Shown: one piece after another, positions 1 to 8,939 of the stretch
Layout: each line of letters starts with the position of its first letter
How positions within the stretch are numbered: position 1 is the stretch's first letter
Source: Marinobacter sp. ANT_B65
GTDB taxonomy: Bacteria > Pseudomonadota > Gammaproteobacteria > Pseudomonadales > Oleiphilaceae
Length of the DNA: 64,000 nt
Assembly: GCF_002407605.1 (NCBI RefSeq)
Contig: NZ_NXGV01000004.1
Location: 186,001-250,000, forward strand
Direction of reading: 5' to 3'
The notes under the pieces: generated by a model
Told to the model about the DNA's origin: nothing
Seen by the model: the letters and a program-made list of their open reading frames with translations, nothing else
Database searches by the model: none
Translations under genes and position numbers: made by a program

Positions 1-371
1 GCGAACAGGCGACCAATGAGATATTAAATACGCTTATGCCCCAGCTGATGAAGCATAAGTGGAGCGGCAACATTCGCGAGCTCGAAAACCTGATAGAGCG
101 AGCTTTCCTGATGAGTCAGTTCCCTGAGGAATCGCAACCACTTGAAGCCCTGTTTCCAGAGCTGTTCTCTATGCCAACGGAGCTCCGTTCAACCTTGAGC
201 GTCCCGAAGGAAAGCCTGCAGGATTTCGGCAAAGCCGCCGAGATAACGCTCATCCAGGAAACTCTGGACGCTCACAATGGCGATATGACGAAAACAGCAA
301 AAGCACTTGGCATTAGCCGCTCCACCCTCTGGCGCAGGCTTCGTCAGCCTCATGCCAAGAACCAAAAATGA
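1..371 (+). CDS. Sigma-54-dependent activator, C-terminal fragment
   Basis: This is the 3' end of an enhancer-binding activator of sigma-54 RNA polymerase; the reading frame is open to the left edge. WSGNIRELEN is the conserved end of the AAA+ domain (usually WPGNVRELEN). After a linker comes a Fis-type helix-turn-helix (DMTKTAKALGISRSTLWRRL), close to that of PrpR/AcoR-like regulators. The sensor domain is outside the window, so the ligand is unknown. The gene lies directly upstream of repeated TGAAAC elements and a sigma-54 promoter, so it very likely activates the ligase-TRAP operon that follows. Confidence 0.93.
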   Translation, partial: EQATNEILNTLMPQLMKHKWSGNIRELENLIERAFLMSQFPEESQPLEALFPELFSMPTELRSTLSVPKESLQDFGKAAEITLIQETLDAHNGDMTKTAKALGISRSTLWRRLRQPHAKNQK

Positions 372-415
372 AACGCATGACCAAAAAAATGAAACGCGCA
401 TTTCAATTTTGAAAC
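369..415 (+). promoter_or_regulatory. Probable enhancer (UAS) for the sigma-54 activator
   Basis: TGAAAC occurs at 369-374, 390-395 and 410-415. It combines into two inverted repeats: TGAAACGCGCATTTCA (390-405) and TTTCAATTTTGAAA (401-414). A further GTTTCA is at 471-476. The cluster ends about 80 bp before the -24 box at 493, a usual place for an enhancer-binding protein to act by looping. Assignment to the upstream activator is inferred. Confidence 0.6.
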
Positions 416-492
416 AAAGCAAACTCTGACAAACCTCCTCCCTTATGGGCTCCTGCCCCACCAATCACGGGTTTCAAAGCGCAACAGCAAAC

Positions 493-508
493 GGGCATAC
501 ATTTTGCT
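493..508 (+). promoter_or_regulatory. Sigma-54 (-24/-12) promoter
   Basis: GGGCATACATTTTGCT fits the consensus TGGCAYR-N4-TTGCW with one mismatch, in the first base. The invariant GG and GC are separated by exactly 10 bases. Transcription would start near 519-521, leaving a leader of about 70 nt before the ligase start. The upstream gene for a sigma-54 activator and the repeats at 369-415 support it. Confidence 0.75.
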
Positions 509-587
509 GTATTCGATCTCAAGTATCTATTCATCGTCCCGTGGCACGTGAAGCCGCCCTGATTAAAACAAAAACCGGAGTCCTGTC

Positions 588-2198
588 TTGAAAGGTTTAA
601 TGATGGATGCCCCTCTGAGCATCAAAACAATAATGTCCCATGCGGAAATGATCGCCGCAGATACCAAGCTCATTTCCCGCAGTGCAGATGGCGACATATC
701 CAGACTGACATACAGACACGCCTTCGTTCGGGTAGCTAAACTGGCAAACGCTCTGGATCGCCTGGAACTGGACCCCGAAGCAAGAGTAGGCACTCTTGCC
801 TGGAACGACCACAGGCATTTCGAACTGCACTACGCTATTCCCTGCACTGGCCGCATCTGTCACACCATCAACCCGAAACTGTTCCCGGAACAGGTCAGAT
901 TTATTATTAACGATGCACAGAACGAAGCGCTGTTTATTGACCCGGAATTCATCCCGATGATCGAAGCCATGCGAGATCATCTTCCGTCAGTAAAACACTG
1001 GATAGCGCTATGTACGGCCAATAACCTGCCTCAGAGCACATTACCGAATCTACAAGCCTATGAAAGCCTGCTGAACCGGGAACAGGAAAGCTATGACTGG
1101 CCTGTTCTGGATGAAAACCGCGCCAGCAACCTGTGTTATACATCAGGCACCACGGGCGACCCAAAAGGCGTACTGGGGAGTCACCGAAGCATTGTTTTGC
1201 AGTGCATGTCACAGAACATGGCGAGCCAACTGGGCCTTACATCCGAAGACGTTGTAATGCCTCTGGTCCCTATGTTCCACGTTAATGCCTGGTGCATGCC
1301 ATACAGCGCCCCCATGGCTGGAGCGGCGCTGGTCCTGCCTGGTCCACAGGTATCGGACGCACAGGCGATGACTGACCTTATCAACCAGGAACAGGTTACT
1401 TTCTCACTCGCCGTTCCGACACTCTGGAGTGGCATTAACCAGTTCCTGAATGCCACCGGCACTCGCATCCCAAGCCTCAACAGAGGCGTTATCGGGGGAG
1501 CTGCAGGCGCATTAAAGCTGTATGAAGAAATGGATCGCCATGGTGTCAGACTGGAAAACGGCTGGGGTATGACAGAACTCAGCCCCATCGGAAGCTACAA
1601 CCGCTACTTACCTCAACACGATCAACTCCCCGACGATGCCCGGGCAGACCAGCGCCTGAAATCCGGCCGTCCATTATTCGGCATACAGATGCGAATCGTT
1701 GATGAAGACGGGAACACCCTGCCTCATGACGGAGAAACCACCGGCGTTCTGGAAATCCGTGGTCCGTGGGCATGCAGCGCCTATTACGGAAAACCCCGAG
1801 AGCATGACTGGTTCAATACCGGCGACGTAGCGACTATTGATCCCTTGGGTTATATGCGCATCACAGACCGGGTGAAAGACGTCATCAAATCCGGAGGGGA
1901 ATGGATCAGCTCCATCGAAATTGAAAATGCAATCATGGCACACCCCGGGGTTCGCGAGGCTGTCGTCATCGGCGTTGCTCATCAGCACTGGAGTGAGCGA
2001 CCTCTCCTCGTTGTTGTACCTGAAGAGTCTTATCCCTTACTAACTCCTGAGCAGCTATTGAGCTTCCTTGAAGGGAAGATCCCCAAGTGGTGGATACCGA
2101 ACGCCTGCGAGTTTGTTGACACCCTGCCCCATACCGCCACCGGCAAAGTGAGCAAGAAAATGCTGCGCGAAAACTTTAACCGCTATCAGTGGGCCTGA
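588..2198 (+). CDS. AMP-forming acyl-CoA ligase (AlkK/DmdB-like)
   Basis: Activates a carboxylic acid to its CoA thioester at the cost of ATP (adenylate-forming family, 536 aa). Visible motifs are the P-loop [11 protein letters not shown] (184-194), GWGMTE (325-330), the FNTGD and [15 protein letters not shown] hinge region (about 411-440) and a C-terminal [11 protein letters not shown] with the catalytic lysine. The best family match is the medium-chain AlkK / methylmercaptopropionate ligase (DmdB) group. The TTG start at 588, with GGAG 7 nt upstream, gives [12 protein letters not shown], which resembles the usual N-terminus of that group; ATG codons at 600 and 603 are alternatives. It is first in an operon with a TRAP importer, so it probably activates the imported acid. 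The exact substrate is not readable. Confidence 0.88.
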   Translation: MKGLMMDAPLSIKTIMSHAEMIAADTKLISRSADGDISRLTYRHAFVRVAKLANALDRLELDPEARVGTLAWNDHRHFELHYAIPCTGRICHTINPKLFPEQVRFIINDAQNEALFIDPEFIPMIEAMRDHLPSVKHWIALCTANNLPQSTLPNLQAYESLLNREQESYDWPVLDENRASNLCYTSGTTGDPKGVLGSHRSIVLQCMSQNMASQLGLTSEDVVMPLVPMFHVNAWCMPYSAPMAGAALVLPGPQVSDAQAMTDLINQEQVTFSLAVPTLWSGINQFLNATGTRIPSLNRGVIGGAAGALKLYEEMDRHGVRLENGWGMTELSPIGSYNRYLPQHDQLPDDARADQRLKSGRPLFGIQMRIVDEDGNTLPHDGETTGVLEIRGPWACSAYYGKPREHDWFNTGDVATIDPLGYMRITDRVKDVIKSGGEWISSIEIENAIMAHPGVREAVVIGVAHQHWSERPLLVVVPEESYPLLTPEQLLSFLEGKIPKWWIPNACEFVDTLPHTATGKVSKKMLRENFNRYQWA

Positions 2199-2249
2199 CG
2201 CCTCACGACCAGATTGCAGAACGACCCCATTAAAATAATAGAGAACGCT

Positions 2250-2756
2250 ATGAATCCTCTAAGAATCATTGAAACGTTCAATCTGATCGTCGGAAAGCTA
2301 TTCAGCTTTTTCGTATTCATAGGTATGGCTATCGTAGTTTACGAGGTCATCGCAAGATACGTCTTCAACGCGCCGTCGGTGTGGGCTCCGGGTTACACAC
2401 AGCGTGTATTTGCAGCCTACTTCATCCTGATCGGCGCCTACACCCTGATAAAAGGCGGGCATGTACGAGTCGATGTTCTGCTGAATACCCGGTCACCCCG
2501 GTGGAATGCCTTTGCGGACATGATCAATTATGTGGCTCTGGCTATATGGACTACGGCCCTGACCTACGAGGCCTGGTTTTACTTTTTGGATGCCTGGGAG
2601 TTTAACGAATTAGACGCCAGTGCTTTACGCCACCCTATGTGGCCGGTGAATCTGGCTCTCCTCATCGGGACAGCTCTCATTCTGATCCAGGGCCTGAGTG
2701 GCCTTGTGGCATCCACAATTCAGTTCATCAATCCAAAACAACAAAACAAAGGGTAA
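2250..2756 (+). CDS. TRAP transporter small permease (DctQ)
   Basis: Four-helix membrane subunit of a tripartite ATP-independent periplasmic transporter (168 aa). Typical DctQ features are the VYEVIARYVFNAPSVWAPGYT segment and the later GAYTLIKGGHVRVDVL. ATG 2250 has an AGAGAAC ribosome site; the frame can be extended to a TTG at 2214, which has no good ribosome site. It precedes the large permease by 4 bp. Confidence 0.93.
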   Translation: MNPLRIIETFNLIVGKLFSFFVFIGMAIVVYEVIARYVFNAPSVWAPGYTQRVFAAYFILIGAYTLIKGGHVRVDVLLNTRSPRWNAFADMINYVALAIWTTALTYEAWFYFLDAWEFNELDASALRHPMWPVNLALLIGTALILIQGLSGLVASTIQFINPKQQNKG

Positions 2757-2760
2757 GTCC

Positions 2761-4068
2761 ATGTCACCAGAACTTTTAACCGCTGGTATGTTTGGTCTTC
2801 TGCTCGCCTTTATCATAGCTGGCGTGTCGCTCGCTTTCGCTCTGGGTGCAGTCGCTACTATTTTTATATTGATCATGAACGGTACAGGCGGCCTGTTTCC
2901 TATTCTGTCTGCCACTTTTGCCAGTATGTGGTCGATCTCACTTGCCGCCATCCCTTTGTTCGTCATGATGGGGATATCGCTCGGAAAGTCGAAAATAGCG
3001 ACAGATCTGTACCGGGCATTTTATCTCTGGTCCGGAAAAGTTAACGGCGGGCTGCTGGTGGGCACCACTGGTTTCGCTTCCCTTCTTTCTGCCATGACCG
3101 GCAGCTGCGCGGCTTCAACACTCACTACAGGCATGGTGGGAATGCCTGCCATGGAAAAGCACGGCTATGATAAAAAACTCGTGCTTGGCACGATCGGGGC
3201 TGCAGGCACCCTCGGCATTCTGATCCCTCCCTCCATTACATTGATAGTTATCGGTATGAGTACCGGGCTTTCGATCGGCAAGCTGTTCATGGGCGGGTTA
3301 ATTGCAGGACTGGGAATGCTGGTTGTCATTCTTGGATATGTCATTGTGACGGCGAACCTGCAGCCCGAAAAAGCGCCTGCTTCAGCTGAAAGCGTCCCCA
3401 TGAAGGAGAAAATTCGCTCGCTGCGCTCCATTATCCTTCCAATTGCCATTATTTCAGTGGTGCTGCTGTCAATATTCCTGGGCATGGCAACGCCAACGGA
3501 AGCTGCAGCCGTAGGCGCCGTTGCAGTTTTAGCCGCAATCGCCATGCGGGGCGAGCTTAACTGGGGTTTTATAAAAGATGTCAGTTATTCAACAGCCACA
3601 ATGAGCGGCATGGTTATATGGATCATTTTTGGCGCCAGCGCGTTTGTCTCCGTTTATTCAGCTGCCAACGGCATCAACTTTGTGCAGTCATTTCTGTTAT
3701 CTCTGGAGATCTCTCCCTGGCTTCTTATTTTGGTCATGCAGGGCGCCGGATTCATTCTTGGAATGTTCCTGGATCCCATCGGAATTATCCTGCTGGTGAT
3801 GCCTATTTTCATGCCAGTGGTAGTCCAGCTTGGCTTCGACCCCATCTGGTTCGCAGTTATCTTTCAGCTGAATCTATGTGTGGGTTATATATCACCGCCC
3901 TTCGGATATAACATTTTTTATCTCAAAACCCTAAGCCCACAAACCCCTATTCTGGACCTTTATAAAAGTGTGTTGCCCTACGTTGTACTAATGATTCTTT
4001 TCGGAATCTTTCTCCTCATGTTTCCTTCCATCCTGACGGAAGGCGTGAACTTACTTACTAAAGCCTGA
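2761..4068 (+). CDS. TRAP transporter large permease (DctM)
   Basis: Sodium-coupled transport subunit of the TRAP system (435 aa, about 12 to 13 membrane helices). The DctM signature is present: TGSCAASTLTTGMVGMPAMEKHGYDK followed by GTIGAAGTLGILIPPS in the first half, and GMFLDPIGIILLVMPIFMPV and GYISPPFGYNIFYLK in the second. ATG 2761 follows AAGGGTAAG. It is operonic with the small permease and with the binding protein 29 bp downstream. Confidence 0.95.
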   Translation: MSPELLTAGMFGLLLAFIIAGVSLAFALGAVATIFILIMNGTGGLFPILSATFASMWSISLAAIPLFVMMGISLGKSKIATDLYRAFYLWSGKVNGGLLVGTTGFASLLSAMTGSCAASTLTTGMVGMPAMEKHGYDKKLVLGTIGAAGTLGILIPPSITLIVIGMSTGLSIGKLFMGGLIAGLGMLVVILGYVIVTANLQPEKAPASAESVPMKEKIRSLRSIILPIAIISVVLLSIFLGMATPTEAAAVGAVAVLAAIAMRGELNWGFIKDVSYSTATMSGMVIWIIFGASAFVSVYSAANGINFVQSFLLSLEISPWLLILVMQGAGFILGMFLDPIGIILLVMPIFMPVVVQLGFDPIWFAVIFQLNLCVGYISPPFGYNIFYLKTLSPQTPILDLYKSVLPYVVLMILFGIFLLMFPSILTEGVNLLTKA

Positions 4069-4097
4069 TACCTATTACAACAACGAGAGAAACTGAC

Positions 4098-5162
4098 ATG
4101 AAAGATACAAAGACAATAAACCGCCGTAAATTTTTGTCCACAGGCACCGCTGCTGCAGCTACCGTCGCGGCAGCCGGCTTCGCTGCGCCAGCAGTAATCG
4201 CCTCTCCCAAACAGAAAATCAAATGGAAGATGCAGACTCACTGGCCTACCGGCAACTGGTATTACGATCCCATCTTCAATGGATTGGCCCGCCGCATCGA
4301 AGAAGCTACTAACGGTGAGCTTGAGATCGAAACGCATCAACCCAACTCCATAGTATCTACTGGAGATGTTCTGCGAGGGGTCCGTCGCGGAACACTGGAC
4401 GGCGCACTTATTTATCCCGCGTACTGGGTTGGAGACATTCCAGCAGCAGGCCACCTCAACGGTAATTTCGGAACTTGGGATTCCATTGAGGAAATGCAAT
4501 TTTTCATGCATGACATGGGCGCACTCAACATTATCCGTGAAGCCTATGCCACTCGGGGAATTTATCAGGTAGGCCCGATTTCGAACGGTGGCACTGCCAT
4601 CTACAGCAACAAGCGCATTGAAACACCAAAGGATTTTGAAGGTTTCAAAGTTCGCTCAAACGGCAGTTCCGCGCAAGTATTTGAAAAAATGGGTGCAGCC
4701 CCCGTTTCTATCAGCGGAGGCGAACTCTATCAGGCCCTTCAGACTGGCGTGGTCGATGGTGCACACTGGGGTGGAGTCTCTGCCGGATGGGGGATGAACC
4801 TGCAGGAGGTAAACAAATATATTATTCAGCCGAACCTCGCATCTCATCAAAACAGTGAAGTATTTGTCTCCCTGAAATCGTGGAACAAACTGGGAGCAGA
4901 CTTCAAAAAAGTCATTGAAGATGCTGTTCTGGCAACACACCTCGAAGCCGCCGGAATGTTCATGATGAAAGATCTGCAGCGAATGCAGGAATTCAAGACC
5001 GAATACAACGGGGAAATTGTTCAAATGAACAGCGAAGCCGTAGCAATGCTCCGCACGAAATCTCTCGAGGTGGTCGACGAATTATCCAACCGCGACCCGG
5101 AATACTCAGGAAAAATTGGTGCCCTTTTGCGAGAGTTTATGCAGCTCACCGGCAAGGTATAA
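4098..5162 (+). CDS. TRAP substrate-binding protein with Tat signal (DctP/TakP-like)
   Basis: Periplasmic receptor of the TRAP transporter (354 aa). The N-terminus has a twin-arginine signal, NRRKFLS followed by an alanine-rich hydrophobic stretch ending near APAVIA, so it is exported folded. The body (WKMQTHWPTGNWYYDPI, GAPISNGGTAIYSN-like segment, FKVRSNG, GGELYQALQTGVVDGAHWGG) resembles the Tat-exported TakP-type alpha-keto or carboxylic acid receptors. It ends the sigma-54 operon and is followed by a strong hairpin. Confidence 0.9.
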   Translation: MKDTKTINRRKFLSTGTAAAATVAAAGFAAPAVIASPKQKIKWKMQTHWPTGNWYYDPIFNGLARRIEEATNGELEIETHQPNSIVSTGDVLRGVRRGTLDGALIYPAYWVGDIPAAGHLNGNFGTWDSIEEMQFFMHDMGALNIIREAYATRGIYQVGPISNGGTAIYSNKRIETPKDFEGFKVRSNGSSAQVFEKMGAAPVSISGGELYQALQTGVVDGAHWGGVSAGWGMNLQEVNKYIIQPNLASHQNSEVFVSLKSWNKLGADFKKVIEDAVLATHLEAAGMFMMKDLQRMQEFKTEYNGEIVQMNSEAVAMLRTKSLEVVDELSNRDPEYSGKIGALLREFMQLTGKV

Positions 5163-5178
5163 AAAACTCTGGCTAGTG

Positions 5179-5223
5179 GCTGAGCAGCACTCTGCCCTCG
5201 GAAAATCACCGAGGGCGCTCAGC
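5179..5223 (+). terminator. Hairpin after the ligase-TRAP operon
   Basis: GCCCTCGG (5194-5201) pairs with CCGAGGGC (5209-5216) around a 7-nt loop. An outer GCTGAGC (5179-5185) pairs with GCTCAGC (5217-5223). No T-run follows, so it may be a weak or Rho-assisted terminator or a 3' stabilising structure. Confidence 0.55.
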
Positions 5224-5507
5224 CGGTACAGTTATAAAAAAGAATGTCTGCTTTTGGCACCTTACTCATGCTCAAAACCACACTTTCCTGAAAACTGTAG
5301 TGGCCAACCAATCCCGGACAGTATTTCAAGATTTCACTCAGAAGCAACAAGCGCAATTCCCCCCCCCCTTGAATGCATGAGGTCGCTGCCGGTTGTAGTA
5401 GTCCACCCAATAGCCACTGACCTGCATCCAACAAACTCTGAACATGCCACGTAATAAGCTCGTAACATGCTTGTAGCACAATCTGGTGTATACCAAAGGA
5501 GTGCTTC
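5224..5507. other. Non-coding gap with a C10 homopolymer
   Basis: No convincing gene is seen between the TRAP operon and the HAD gene. The notable feature is a run of ten C residues at 5359-5368. The promoter of the HAD gene must lie here, but no clear -35/-10 pair stood out. AGGAG at 5499-5503 is the ribosome site of the next gene. Confidence 0.5.
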
Positions 5508-6170
5508 ATGCTTGCAGTTTTCGATCTCGATGAAACCCTGATTCGGGGGGACAGTTCACAACTGTTCACTGAGTTTCTCCGCGCAGAAAATATTGACACC
5601 AGCCCCGATTCCGAAGCCAGGGGCAGAGTCTTCATGAGGGCTTATAACAATGGCCACATGGATCTGCAGGATTACATGGAATTCAGCCTGGCCCCGATAC
5701 GGGGTTGGCAGCGCGATCAGGTGCAGGAGCTTATTGACCGGTTCGTCACCAAGGTGATTCCGCCACGCATATTACCAACAGCCCAGGAACGGGTGGCCTG
5801 GCACAAGGCACAGGGGCATGATGTGTTGGTCATCTCCGCAACGGGAGAACACCTGGTATCACCCATCGCCCGACACCTCGGCATTGATGACGGTATAGGT
5901 GTTCAGGTGGAGTGGCACAACAACAGTCTCAAAGGCACCATAGGATCCCGACGCCCTTTCAGAGGCGGTAAAGTGTCTGCCCTGGAGGAGTGGATTGCAG
6001 CCCGGCAGGCCAGCCCCGAGAAAGTCTGGTTCTACTCAGATTCCCACAACGACCTTCCTCTTTTAAACGCTGTGGACTATCCCGTAGCAGTGAACCCTGA
6101 CCCGATTCTGGAGGACTACGCCCAGCAACAGGGTTGGCTTATTTTTATCGATGAAGTGGCGCTGGCATGA
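5508..6170 (+). CDS. HAD-superfamily IB phosphatase (SerB-like)
   Basis: Cytosolic phosphohydrolase of 220 aa. Motif I FDLDETL has the nucleophile Asp6 and acid/base Asp8, motif II is VISATGEH, and motif IV is FYSDSHNDLPLL. The C1 cap and the PVAVNPDP ending are typical of HAD-IB proteins annotated as phosphoserine- or histidinol-phosphatase-like. The substrate cannot be read. ATG 5508 has AGGAG 4-5 nt upstream. It stands alone and converges on the DMT gene; small CCTGC/GCAGG repeats lie near 6212-6227 between them. Confidence 0.88.
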   Translation: MLAVFDLDETLIRGDSSQLFTEFLRAENIDTSPDSEARGRVFMRAYNNGHMDLQDYMEFSLAPIRGWQRDQVQELIDRFVTKVIPPRILPTAQERVAWHKAQGHDVLVISATGEHLVSPIARHLGIDDGIGVQVEWHNNSLKGTIGSRRPFRGGKVSALEEWIAARQASPEKVWFYSDSHNDLPLLNAVDYPVAVNPDPILEDYAQQQGWLIFIDEVALA

Positions 6171-6236
6171 CCCTTCGCCACCTCAACCTCGCAAGAGCAG
6201 AACTTCTCGTTTCCTGCAAAGAGGCAGGTCAAACCA

Positions 6237-7142
6237 TTATCCCAGCACCACCAGCAACAGGCCTGCAAGAATGGTCAACACACCTGCAATTTTGGGCGGG
6301 TGCAAGGGTTCCTCAAGAAAATACCAGCCCAGCACAACTCCGATAGGAATGCTGACCTGCCTGAACGCCACCACGTAACTGACATCATCTGCATAGGCCA
6401 TGGCCCAGACAACCAATACGTAAGTGCCAAGGATAAGCACTCCCGCCGCTAAGGTACTGCGCCAGTTCGCTGCCAGTTGTCGAAGCAGGCGGCGTTCGGT
6501 TTTCTGAAAGCTCAGGCCGATGCTGAGCCAAACCAGTGCTGACCACGCCTGGAGGATCACAAACACCAGGGCCACCTCAGCATCCAGGGCAATTCTGTCG
6601 AGCAAATTCCGCATTCTCTCCGTCGCGGCATCGTCGATAATTGAATATCCGGCAGTGCTGGCTGCAGCCAGAAGGGCATAGAGTGTGGCAAGGTTTCGAT
6701 AGTTGGCCAGACGGAAATCCCGGAGCCGTTGCATTGGCAGGACGATGCACCCAGCCACAATCAGTAGGATACCGACAACAGCCGCGCTGGTGATGGTATC
6801 GGCTGTTCCCAGGAAAAGGGTCCCGACCAGCATGATTAGCAGAGGCGAAGACCGTGCCAGAGGGTAAACCACCGACAGCTCGCCATGGCGATAGGCCGCC
6901 GCCAGTGCGCTGAGGTAGGTAGCCTGAAAAAAACCAGTCGCGATGACCAGCCACCAGATACCCGAGTCCAGCTTCTGCACCAGAGGAAAGTAATACACCA
7001 AAAGCGGCAGGGTCAGGAGCGCGCCCCAGAGGGTGCTATACCAGAAAAACGCTCCACTGGGGCTGACTTTCTTGCCAAACAGGTTCCAGCCGGCATGTGC
7101 CAGAGCGGACACAAGAACGATGACTATGGCTGTGGAAGTCAT
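6237..7142 (-). CDS. DMT-superfamily transporter (EamA family)
   Basis: Inner-membrane transporter of 301 aa with about ten helices made of two EamA repeats. The second half carries ILGTYVLVVWAMAYADDVSYVVAFRQVSIP and GVVLGWYFLEEP, typical of EamA proteins. It starts 19 bp after the aminophosphonate permease on the same strand, so it is probably the last gene of that operon. A role in efflux of a product or analogue, or in exchange, is possible but not shown. Confidence 0.85.
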   Translation of the reverse strand: MTSTAIVIVLVSALAHAGWNLFGKKVSPSGAFFWYSTLWGALLTLPLLVYYFPLVQKLDSGIWWLVIATGFFQATYLSALAAAYRHGELSVVYPLARSSPLLIMLVGTLFLGTADTITSAAVVGILLIVAGCIVLPMQRLRDFRLANYRNLATLYALLAAASTAGYSIIDDAATERMRNLLDRIALDAEVALVFVILQAWSALVWLSIGLSFQKTERRLLRQLAANWRSTLAAGVLILGTYVLVVWAMAYADDVSYVVAFRQVSIPIGVVLGWYFLEEPLHPPKIAGVLTILAGLLLVVLG

Positions 7143-7161
7143 TAATTTTCAGGCTGCTCGT

Positions 7162-8922
7162 TCATTCCGTGCCCTGTCGCCATGACCGCGTTGAACGGTC
7201 TACCCAGAAACGCAGTAACCCCTGGATGAACTTTGCCACGGCGCAGGTGGCCGTAATCAGGATGGCCATTGCTGCGGCCGGGGCGATGTCTCCGGCCTCG
7301 TCCATGTTCAGCACCGCTACCGACGCCAACTGGGAGTCATGGCCGTAAAGGAACACAACCGCCGAGACCGTGGTCATCGCATTCACGAACAGATACAGCG
7401 CGACATCCAGGATCGCGGGCAGGCACAGGGGCAAGGTAACTGTGAACAGCACTCTCCACCGGGACGCATTGAGAGACTCCCCTACCGCCTCGAATTCCTG
7501 GTCCAGTTGCTTCAACGCCGTTACCGCAGTGAGATGGGAGACCGCATAGAAGTGCGTGATGGTACACAGCATCAGGATGAACAGGGTGCCATAGATCCCG
7601 TTGATCGGATTGTCCGGATGATTGAAGAAGAAGATGTAGGATAGCCCCAGCACCAGGCCGGGAACGGCCAAAGGCAGGAGCGACAGGAACTGGAATAGTC
7701 CGGTCAGAAAGCGGGGTTGCTGTGTCCGCTCCATCAGCCAGGCGTTGAAAAAGACCAGTATGGTTCCAATCACCATAGTGCCCAGGGCCATCTGCAGGCT
7801 GTTGCCGTAGGCTCCCCACCCACCTCCGTCCATGCGGCCGAACTGGTAGTTGTTCAGACTCAAGTCCAGATTGTATGGCCAGAAGGTAACGAATGACGCG
7901 TAGATGGCCATGCCTATGATGGCAAAAATGAACACCAGCGTCGGTGTCAGCATCAGCGCCCCGACAGCGTCGCGCTTACGATCCTGGCTGGGCTTGTAAG
8001 GCACTGATCTCGCGGTGAAGGTTGCTGACTGTTTGCGCTGTACATAGCGATCGGCAATGAAGGCCAGCATGGCCGGCAGCAGTAACAACACACTGACCAC
8101 CGCGCCCATCTCGAATTTCTGCTGCCCGATCACCTGTTTGTAGATATCCGTGGCAAGTACATCAAACTGCCCGCCGATAACCTTGGGCACGCCGAAATCC
8201 GTAATCACCAGCGTAAAAACAACGAATGCAGCGCTCACCAGCCCATAGCGGGCTCCGGGCACCGTTACTGTCCAGAAAGTTCGCCAGGGGCCGGCCTTCA
8301 ATGCAGTAGCGGCTTCGTAATGACGACCATCGGCATTGCCCATCGCCGTCAGCAGAATCATCAGGGCGTGGGGGAATGTCCAGAAACAGGAGCCCATAAT
8401 TATGCCAACAGGGCCATAGATCTCAGCCCCAAAGAGCCAGTCTTTTAACACTCCCTGATTACCAAACAGGTATATCAGGCTGATTGCGGGCAACAGCGAT
8501 GGCGCCAGAATCGGTAACACCAGCACACCCCGAATCCACCCGGTGAATGGCAGACGTGTACGGGTTAACGCCCAGGCCGCCATAAACGCCAGGAAGACCA
8601 CAACCAGGGTACTGAGCCCAGCCACCCACAGGGAATTGAAGAACGCGGATTCGATACCACCGGAACTCAGGTAGTGGGTAAAGTTTTCCAGCCCGACAAA
8701 CTCACCGGCTTTGTTCTCGACACTCTTTGAAAGCAGGGTGTACAGGGGAGCAAGCACAAGCAGCGTCAGAATGGCGCAACCGGCTACCAACAGCATAGAA
8801 AACACCCAGCGGCCGGCAAACTTCCGGCGTAATTCAACCAGGACTGGCCAGTTGCGTGTCGCCGGCGTCGGAAGTACGTGAGAATCAATCATGGAACGCT
8901 TACCAGGGTCATACTCAGGCAT
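7162..8922 (-). CDS. ABC permease for 2-aminoethylphosphonate, fused double-permease type
   Basis: Two binding-protein-dependent permease domains fused in one chain (586 aa, about 12 helices), as in the putative 2-aminoethylphosphonate PhnU-type permeases. EAA-loop motifs appear in both halves: YEAATALKAGPWRTFWTVTVP and FEAVGESLNASRWRVLFTVTLP. The start chosen is ATG 8922, with GGAG 6 nt before it and just after the ATPase stop; a longer frame from 8955 would overlap the ATPase gene. The neighbouring ATPase, binding protein and phnWX indicate aminophosphonate import. Confidence 0.88.
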   Translation of the reverse strand: MPEYDPGKRSMIDSHVLPTPATRNWPVLVELRRKFAGRWVFSMLLVAGCAILTLLVLAPLYTLLSKSVENKAGEFVGLENFTHYLSSGGIESAFFNSLWVAGLSTLVVVFLAFMAAWALTRTRLPFTGWIRGVLVLPILAPSLLPAISLIYLFGNQGVLKDWLFGAEIYGPVGIIMGSCFWTFPHALMILLTAMGNADGRHYEAATALKAGPWRTFWTVTVPGARYGLVSAAFVVFTLVITDFGVPKVIGGQFDVLATDIYKQVIGQQKFEMGAVVSVLLLLPAMLAFIADRYVQRKQSATFTARSVPYKPSQDRKRDAVGALMLTPTLVFIFAIIGMAIYASFVTFWPYNLDLSLNNYQFGRMDGGGWGAYGNSLQMALGTMVIGTILVFFNAWLMERTQQPRFLTGLFQFLSLLPLAVPGLVLGLSYIFFFNHPDNPINGIYGTLFILMLCTITHFYAVSHLTAVTALKQLDQEFEAVGESLNASRWRVLFTVTLPLCLPAILDVALYLFVNAMTTVSAVVFLYGHDSQLASVAVLNMDEAGDIAPAAAMAILITATCAVAKFIQGLLRFWVDRSTRSWRQGTE

Positions 8923-8939
8923 TCGGAACTCCGCAGCTC

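Noticed and set aside
542..560. TGGCACGTG at 542-550 as a sigma-54 -24 box
   Set aside because: No GC falls 10 bases after the GG and no TTGC follows; the element at 493-508 fits far better.
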